A stretch of DNA of 6,392 nucleotides from Desulfovibrionaceae bacterium (GTDB lineage: Bacteria; Pseudomonadota; Gammaproteobacteria; Burkholderiales; Burkholderiaceae_C), in contig WRJY01000187.1 in NCBI GenBank assembly GCA_009778355.1, positions 1 through 6,392 on the forward strand, read 5' to 3'. Made by a program: the position numbers and the translations under genes. Positions 4,957 through 6,392 of the stretch are shown piece by piece. The stretch's first letter is position 1. Each line of letters opens with the position of its first letter. The notes under the pieces were generated by a model, which had not been told where the DNA came from, did not search any database, and saw only the letters and a program-made list of their open reading frames with translations.

Positions 4957-6225
4957 TCAGAAGCGGGCCAGCACCCCGCTGAAATCGATATCCCGCGCCA
5001 CATACACGTAAACCACCGTTCCCTGGTTGATCGTGATCGTGTCTGGCCGGTTGGCCGCGCGCCGCACCGCCTGCCCGGCCAGCTCTTGCAGCGTCTGCGC
5101 GGTATTGCTCTGCCAGGGCGACTGCACCACCGCGCCGCTGGCAATCGTCGTGGTCTGCGGGCCGTGCTTGGCCGCCTCGTAGCTGAAGGCATCGCTGAGC
5201 ATACTGATCAGCAGCGCCGCACCAATGCGCTGGCCCCAGTGCGCGTCCCGGTAGCCCGGGTTGCCCGCGCCGCCCAAGTTGTCGATGCCGGGGCTGGCCA
5301 TATTCACGTCGATGCCGGTGGGCGTAATCACCCGGTCCCAAACCACCGCCACCCGGTCGGTGTCGGACTCGCGGTCGTACTTGCCCAGCACCTTCGATCC
5401 CTTGGGCAGCAGCAGCCGCTTGCCGGTAAACGAATACACCGGCTCGGTCACGATGCACGAGGTAAACCCCGGCACATCGGTCACGATATGCGTCTCCAGC
5501 ACGCAGCGGATATAGGTGCCGCGCGTCATCACCTCGTCCGGGCGCCGCAGCGGCTGGGCGCTGGCCGTTTTGACCTGCGGCTGCGCCCGGTACGCGCTAT
5601 TGCCCGGCATCGCGAATTGCGCCGGCATGGCCGGCAGCATGTCCGCCGCGCCCTCGGCGGCGCTGGCGCCGGCCATCGGCATATTCGCCTGCATTCCCAA
5701 CGCCGCCATTTGCTGCTGATACAACGCCATCGTCGGGTCGGTGGCCGCATTCACGCCCACCGCGGCAACGGCGTTGGTATCCATCATGCGGCGCTCCATC
5801 AGGGTCGGCCCGCGCGGCCTCTCATCGGGCTTGGGCAACTCCGGCGGCGGCGTCTTGATAACGGCAATCGGCTGCGCCTGCGACGCGGGCGCCTGGGGCG
5901 GCGGCGGCGGATTGGGCGCGGTGGGCACGGTCACCCTCCCCTCGCTCGGCTTGGGTTTGTCCTTGCCGCTCGCAATCAGGGTATTGAACGTCCACGTCAC
6001 CGCCAGCGCCATCAAAATGATCAGCACCACCACCAGGCCAATCGCCTGGCGGTTCAGGCGCCGCCCCTCGCTGGCCTTGAGCTGGGGCGCGCCGGCATCC
6101 AGATCAGGCGCCGGCTGCGCATTCATCCACGCCGTATAGGGGCTGCCGCCAGGCTGCGCGCCGGGCGGCTGCGATTGATATTGCCCGGCGTTGCCGCCGG
6201 TATTCTCGTCAGAATGTGAAGTCAT
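4957..6225 (-). CDS. virB10: VirB10 (TrbI family), T4SS envelope-spanning core-complex protein
   Basis: VirB10 links the inner-membrane T4SS complex to the outer-membrane pore and contributes to that pore. I chose the ATG at 6225 (422 aa) because it overlaps the virB6 stop; a TTG three codons upstream is also in frame. Layout: a cytoplasmic N-terminus of ~60 residues rich in Gly, Pro and Gln; one transmembrane helix at about residues 61-81 (AIGLVVVLIILMALAVTW); a proline-rich periplasmic stretch at about 92-140 with a run of five prolines; a variable Ala/Met-rich linker; then the conserved TrbI-like beta-barrel domain from about residue 230. That domain includes TRGTYIRCVLETHIVTDVPG, VTEPVYSFTGKRLLLPKGSK, the outer-membrane 'antenna' region near HWGQRIGAALLISMLSDAF, and the end motif TINQGTVVYVYVARDIDF. 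Length and layout are normal for the family. A gap of 34 bases separates it from virB11, consistent with one transcript. No strong Shine-Dalgarno sequence precedes the start. Confidence 0.95.
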   Translation of the reverse strand: MTSHSDENTGGNAGQYQSQPPGAQPGGSPYTAWMNAQPAPDLDAGAPQLKASEGRRLNRQAIGLVVVLIILMALAVTWTFNTLIASGKDKPKPSEGRVTVPTAPNPPPPPQAPASQAQPIAVIKTPPPELPKPDERPRGPTLMERRMMDTNAVAAVGVNAATDPTMALYQQQMAALGMQANMPMAGASAAEGAADMLPAMPAQFAMPGNSAYRAQPQVKTASAQPLRRPDEVMTRGTYIRCVLETHIVTDVPGFTSCIVTEPVYSFTGKRLLLPKGSKVLGKYDRESDTDRVAVVWDRVITPTGIDVNMASPGIDNLGGAGNPGYRDAHWGQRIGAALLISMLSDAFSYEAAKHGPQTTTIASGAVVQSPWQSNTAQTLQELAGQAVRRAANRPDTITINQGTVVYVYVARDIDFSGVLARF

Positions 6226-6392
6226 GATTTGCAACTCGCTCGGCGGTATTTATGCAAAATGGAATAGGGAGAAAACTGCCCCAGCGTTCCCTGGAAGAAC
6301 GCAGCGGCCATCGGCGGCGTGGTAATAATCAGCAGCGTCATCAACAGCCCGACACCGCCCTGCTGCATGGCCTGGCTGGAAAACCCTCCCGA
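6222..6392 (-). CDS. virB6: VirB6 (TrbL/VirB6 family) inner-membrane T4SS channel protein, C-terminal end only
   Basis: The window edge cuts this gene, and only its last 56 codons are visible. The translation holds a hydrophobic stretch (GVGLLMTLLIITTPPMAAAF) followed by FFQGTLGQF. That combination is typical of the C-terminus of VirB6/TrbL proteins, polytopic inner-membrane subunits that form part of the T4SS translocation channel. A short basic tail (HKYRRASCKS) ends the protein. Its TGA stop overlaps the ATG of the next gene (ATGA, 6222-6225), which implies translational coupling with virB10. The fragment is short, so the family call rests on the PPMAAAFFQGTLG motif plus operon context. 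A different polytopic T4SS subunit is possible but less likely. No start or upstream signal can be seen. Confidence 0.75.
   Translation of the reverse strand, partial: SGGFSSQAMQQGGVGLLMTLLIITTPPMAAAFFQGTLGQFSPYSILHKYRRASCKS

Noticed and set aside
3837..4982. Plus-strand open frame of 381 codons opposite virB11
   Set aside because: Low-complexity His/Arg/Gln-rich translation directly antisense to a textbook VirB11 with all ATPase motifs.
4807..6219. Long plus-strand open frame of 470 codons opposite virB10
   Set aside because: The translation is rich in Arg, His and Gly with no recognisable domain. It is the antisense of a GC-rich, clearly conserved virB10.

Overview
This window is part of a VirB-type type IV secretion system (T4SS) operon. 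Every gene I can support lies on the minus strand, so transcription runs from position 6392 down to 1. In that direction the order is: end of virB6, virB10, virB11, an exported protein of unknown family, a peptidoglycan-hydrolase effector, a truncated second copy of the start of virB1, two tandem LprI-like exported proteins, and virB1, which runs off the window edge. The genes are packed tightly, with stop/start overlaps or short gaps, and no stretch over 300 bases lacks a gene.

The source is a GC-rich Gram-negative proteobacterium. VirB1 (starting MLPGLEMM), the VirB10/VirB11 pair and above all the C-terminal domain of the effector resemble the Xanthomonadales-like, bacteria-killing T4SS (X-T4SS). 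That system occurs in Xanthomonadales and in some Betaproteobacteria. I cannot name a genus from the sequence.

The window has two parts. Positions 3876-6392 hold core secretion machinery: the inner-membrane channel VirB6, the envelope-spanning VirB10 and the ATPase VirB11. Positions 743-3875 are an accessory block set into the operon before virB1. Its centre is a 422-residue protein with a lysozyme/transglycosylase-like domain, a peptidoglycan-binding domain and a C-terminal region matching XVIPCD, the VirD4-binding signal of X-T4SS toxins. It has no signal peptide, as expected of a T4SS substrate. Around it are three proteins that each carry a signal peptide, two of them of the LprI lysozyme-inhibitor type. 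They are natural candidates for periplasmic immunity proteins.

The most informative structural feature is a direct repeat. About 165 bases covering the ribosome binding site and first ~53 codons of virB1 are present twice (about 599-760 and 1746-1910), flanking the two LprI genes. The distal copy continues as full virB1; the other is a truncated, drifting fragment. I read this as the scar of an event that inserted the LprI pair at the virB1 start while leaving a working virB1 behind it. The proposed logic is that the T4SS injects the hydrolase into competitors while the exported inhibitors protect the producer's own kind. This is inference from domains and position, not something the sequence proves.
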